Below the pieces are notes generated by a model. That model did no database searches and was not told where the DNA came from. It was given only the letters and a program-made list of their open reading frames with translations. This document shows positions 13,989 to 15,780 of a stretch of DNA of 15,780 nucleotides, in pieces; within the stretch, counting starts at the first letter, position 1, and each line of letters begins with the position of its first letter. The stretch comes from CAZSVI01 sp964610205. GTDB lineage: Bacteria; Bacillota; Clostridia; DSM-8532. The translations under genes and the position numbers were made by a program. The DNA lies in NCBI GenBank assembly GCA_964610205.1, contig CAZSVI010000088.1, forward strand, positions 1-15,780. The letters run 5' to 3'.

Positions 13989-14018
13989 GAATATACGGTT
14001 TCCAGTCATTTCATAATT
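13989..14018 (+). promoter_or_regulatory. Sigma-G-like promoter of the SleB-type gene
   Basis: GAATA (13989-13993), 18 nt, CATAATT (14012-14018) compares well with the forespore sigma-G pattern GnATR-N18-CATnMTA: all five -35 positions and all but the last -10 position agree. It would give a leader of about 60 nt. A CGGTTTC/GAAACCG inverted repeat (13996-14025) surrounds the -10 box. Confidence 0.55.
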
Positions 14019-14085
14019 GAAACCGAATACTTTTCTTTTATTCTGCACAAAATTTCAATATGATTATACTGAAATGAGGGAGAAT

Positions 14086-14772
14086 ATGCAAAGGAAAAAA
14101 TGGGCAAGGGTAATTATCGCAATAGTTTTAGCTATATGTCTCATATACCCGGTCTTAACCGATGGATTCCGTGATTTTTTCAGTTATAGCAATGCCGTCC
14201 TCTCTTATTATGGGTCAAGAGGCGATGAAGTTGTTAATATTCAAAGAAAACTAAAGCAATGGGGCTATTATCAGGGAAACGTAGATGGTATTTTCGGTTA
14301 CCAGACTTATAAGGCAGTAAGATATTTCCAATATAAGAATGGTTTAAAAGTTGATGGAGTTGTGGGACCCGAAACATTATCGGCACTTGGCCTGCCAACA
14401 GGTACCGCTCCCAGGACTGTAAACAAGGATCTGAATATGCTGGCTCGTCTTGTTCACGGAGAAGCAAGAGGAGAGCCCTATGTCGGTCAGGTCGCTGTTG
14501 CAGCCGTAGTGCTGAACAGGGTTACCGACAGCAGGTTTCCCAGTACAGTCGCGGGAGTAATTTATCAACCCGGTGCTTTTGATGCCGTAAGTGACGGACA
14601 GATAAACCTCGAACCTACATCACAGTCATATAAAGCTGCCAGAGACGCTTTAAACGGGTGGGATCCGACTTACGGATCTATCTATTACTATAACCCCCAC
14701 ACGGCAACCAGCAAATGGATATGGAGCCGTCCAATTGTACTTCAGATTGGAAAACACAACTTCGCAAGATAA
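14086..14772 (+). CDS. SleB-type spore cortex-lytic / cell wall hydrolase with peptidoglycan-binding domain
   Basis: 228 residues. A basic N-terminus and one hydrophobic segment (8-24) form a signal peptide or anchor. Residues about 44-102 are a PG_binding_1 domain (GDEVVNIQRKLKQWGYY, KVDGVVGPETLSALG). Residues about 115-228 are the Hydrolase_2 (SleB/CwlJ) domain, with the expected catalytic Glu in HGEARGE (Glu126), then GQVAVAAVVLNRV and YYYNPHTA. The family acts as lytic transglycosylase on cortex peptidoglycan during germination. The frame is open upstream to 14017, but the GAGGGA site (14076-14082) selects the ATG at 14086. The sigma-G-like promoter agrees with forespore expression. YpeB, the usual SleB partner, is not in the window. 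Paralogues are common, so the exact cortex role is inferred. Confidence 0.9.
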   Translation: MQRKKWARVIIAIVLAICLIYPVLTDGFRDFFSYSNAVLSYYGSRGDEVVNIQRKLKQWGYYQGNVDGIFGYQTYKAVRYFQYKNGLKVDGVVGPETLSALGLPTGTAPRTVNKDLNMLARLVHGEARGEPYVGQVAVAAVVLNRVTDSRFPSTVAGVIYQPGAFDAVSDGQINLEPTSQSYKAARDALNGWDPTYGSIYYYNPHTATSKWIWSRPIVLQIGKHNFAR

Positions 14773-14845
14773 ACTCATTCATCAACCTGAACAACGGGAC
14801 TTCAAACGGAGACTCTACTTCACCTGGTTTGTAATTTGAACCCCC

Positions 14846-14874
14846 CCCTCTTATAGAAGCGGGCTTGAGATTTT
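14846..14874 (+). terminator. Weak terminator candidate after the SleB-type gene
   Basis: CCCTCTT (14846-14852), loop ATAG, AAGCGGG (14857-14863), with one mismatch in the stem, followed after 7 nt by TTTT. It follows a run of eight Cs. It could end transcription between the convergent genes, but the T run is short. Confidence 0.3.
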
Positions 14875-14880
14875 GTAAAA

Positions 14881-15780
14881 TTACTTGCGGATAATGTCAT
14901 CCTTTTTAACTCCCGTGCCAATGGCGATAACCTTATTAACAGGCGGGTATATGTCTTCATACAATTCAATGACTTTACCGTTAAGTATCCTGTACACTTT
15001 CACAGATAAACCATCCCTTCCGGAATCAATAGTCTTTTGCTCTTTTTCCGGTATTGTATTATCCTGAGCATAAAACACCGGTGGGGATATTTTTGTATAC
15101 TCCGCTTTTATTTCAGCGGAAGCAACGCCCGGTTTTCCGGCTAACGCCACCGCCCAATTCCCATCCTCCCTTACATTGAAAACGAATACAAACTCAAGGT
15201 CGGACGCGTTTATAAACCTGAGATCCCCATCGTTGTCAAGAGCAACCTCAAAACCGGCTTCTATGCCGGATATCGGCTGTTTTGCGGCCTGCCTCCAGGT
15301 TACTTTGATATCTTCAACAGGAAGTATGGATCGATATATCGCGGAAGCAAGGGTAATATGTAAAGAATCCATATCCGAGGAACCAAATGTGTCCCTAAAC
15401 GAAAAAGTTTCACCGGGTGCTATTATTCTGTTATTAATGCCCTCAATCAGCTTACCGAAATTATCTGTGGAGTCTTTTGTAATCTTTCCGTTTACGATGG
15501 TATAAATCTGCGTTATATCATGAAGCTCCCCGGACGTAATTTCGGGCTCCAGAATATCAAAAACATCCGGACAGGTTTTTTTGGAAACAACGATCTGTTT
15601 TTTTATATCGGATATTAACTGTTCTTCAATATAACCCAGCATTTTATCAATATTTATTGTACTCCCGTTCTGATGCGGGCAAACGTCAACAACTCCATCT
15701 TTCAACACCAGTTTGGCGTTTATGGTGTCTTCACGGAATAAGTCCATATTTGCCGTAATATAACTCTTTAGTCTTGCCTT
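14881..15780 (-). CDS. VanW-family protein with G5-like C-terminus and degenerate VanW core (5' end outside window)
   Basis: 300 codons are visible; the frame stays open to the window edge. The first internal ATG (15747) has no ribosome site, so the start is probably outside. The first about 55 residues (NAKLVLKDGVVDVCPHQNG, then INIDKMLGYIEEQL) look like the YoaR-type putative peptidoglycan-binding domain. Residues about 105-210 follow the VanW domain (INNRIIAPGETFSFRDTFG), but the usual GGGxCQVSST segment is replaced by a stretch around SLHITLASAIY, and the conserved His is absent. Residues about 225-290 resemble a G5 domain. Such proteins are exported and bind the wall. Loss of the VanW core hallmark suggests a binding or structural rather than catalytic role. 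Confidence 0.75.
   Translation of the reverse strand, partial: KARLKSYITANMDLFREDTINAKLVLKDGVVDVCPHQNGSTINIDKMLGYIEEQLISDIKKQIVVSKKTCPDVFDILEPEITSGELHDITQIYTIVNGKITKDSTDNFGKLIEGINNRIIAPGETFSFRDTFGSSDMDSLHITLASAIYRSILPVEDIKVTWRQAAKQPISGIEAGFEVALDNDGDLRFINASDLEFVFVFNVREDGNWAVALAGKPGVASAEIKAEYTKISPPVFYAQDNTIPEKEQKTIDSGRDGLSVKVYRILNGKVIELYEDIYPPVNKVIAIGTGVKKDDIIRK

Noticed and set aside
14833..14848. Run of eight Cs as a phase-variable tract
   Set aside because: It is intergenic between convergent stop codons, so slippage would not change any reading frame or promoter that I can see.

Overview
This looks like a piece of a low-GC, Gram-positive, anaerobic, spore-forming chromosome from the Clostridia. 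The grounds are AT-rich intergenic DNA, strong AGGAGG-type ribosome sites, a GerMN lipoprotein, a SleB-type cortex-lytic hydrolase with a sigma-G-like promoter, and a flavin thioredoxin reductase relative without an NADPH motif. Protein style suggests the Acetivibrio/Ruminiclostridium side of the class, but I cannot prove genus. It is a scaffold rather than finished sequence: 100 Ns at 2799-2898 interrupt one gene. No RNA gene, transposase, prophage or CRISPR array is visible.

Left part (1-6431, all minus strand): a PfkB-family sugar kinase followed by 6-phosphogluconate dehydrogenase (cut by the window start); a Phd/YefM-Uma2 fusion protein with its own sigma-A promoter; a membrane-anchored DUF4097 beta-repeat protein holding the assembly gap; and a two-gene ABC exporter with its own promoter and terminator.

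Middle (6549-11248, all minus strand): housekeeping genes in an order partly shared with Bacillus subtilis (gerM beside racE; ywiB beside argS). These are a GerMN lipoprotein, glutamate racemase, a DUF1934 protein, arginyl-tRNA synthetase and a SEC-C protein. A cluster of three large hairpins sits between the racemase gene and the DUF1934 gene.

Right part (11535-15780): a small XRE-like regulator (+) converges on a thioredoxin-reductase-like flavoprotein (-). Divergent from the latter is a cassette of three small unrecognised genes (+), followed by a SleB-type hydrolase (+) with a GAATA-N18-CATAATT promoter. A VanW/G5-type wall protein with a degenerate VanW core (-) runs off the right edge.

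What ties the right half together is envelope and spore biology: racemase for D-Glu, GerMN lipoprotein, cortex hydrolase and VanW-like protein. I see no complete novel defence or biosynthetic system. The best leads are the three-gene small-protein cassette with its palindromic promoter region, the NADPH-motif-less reductase, the Phd-Uma2 fusion, the degenerate VanW protein and several structured intergenic regions.
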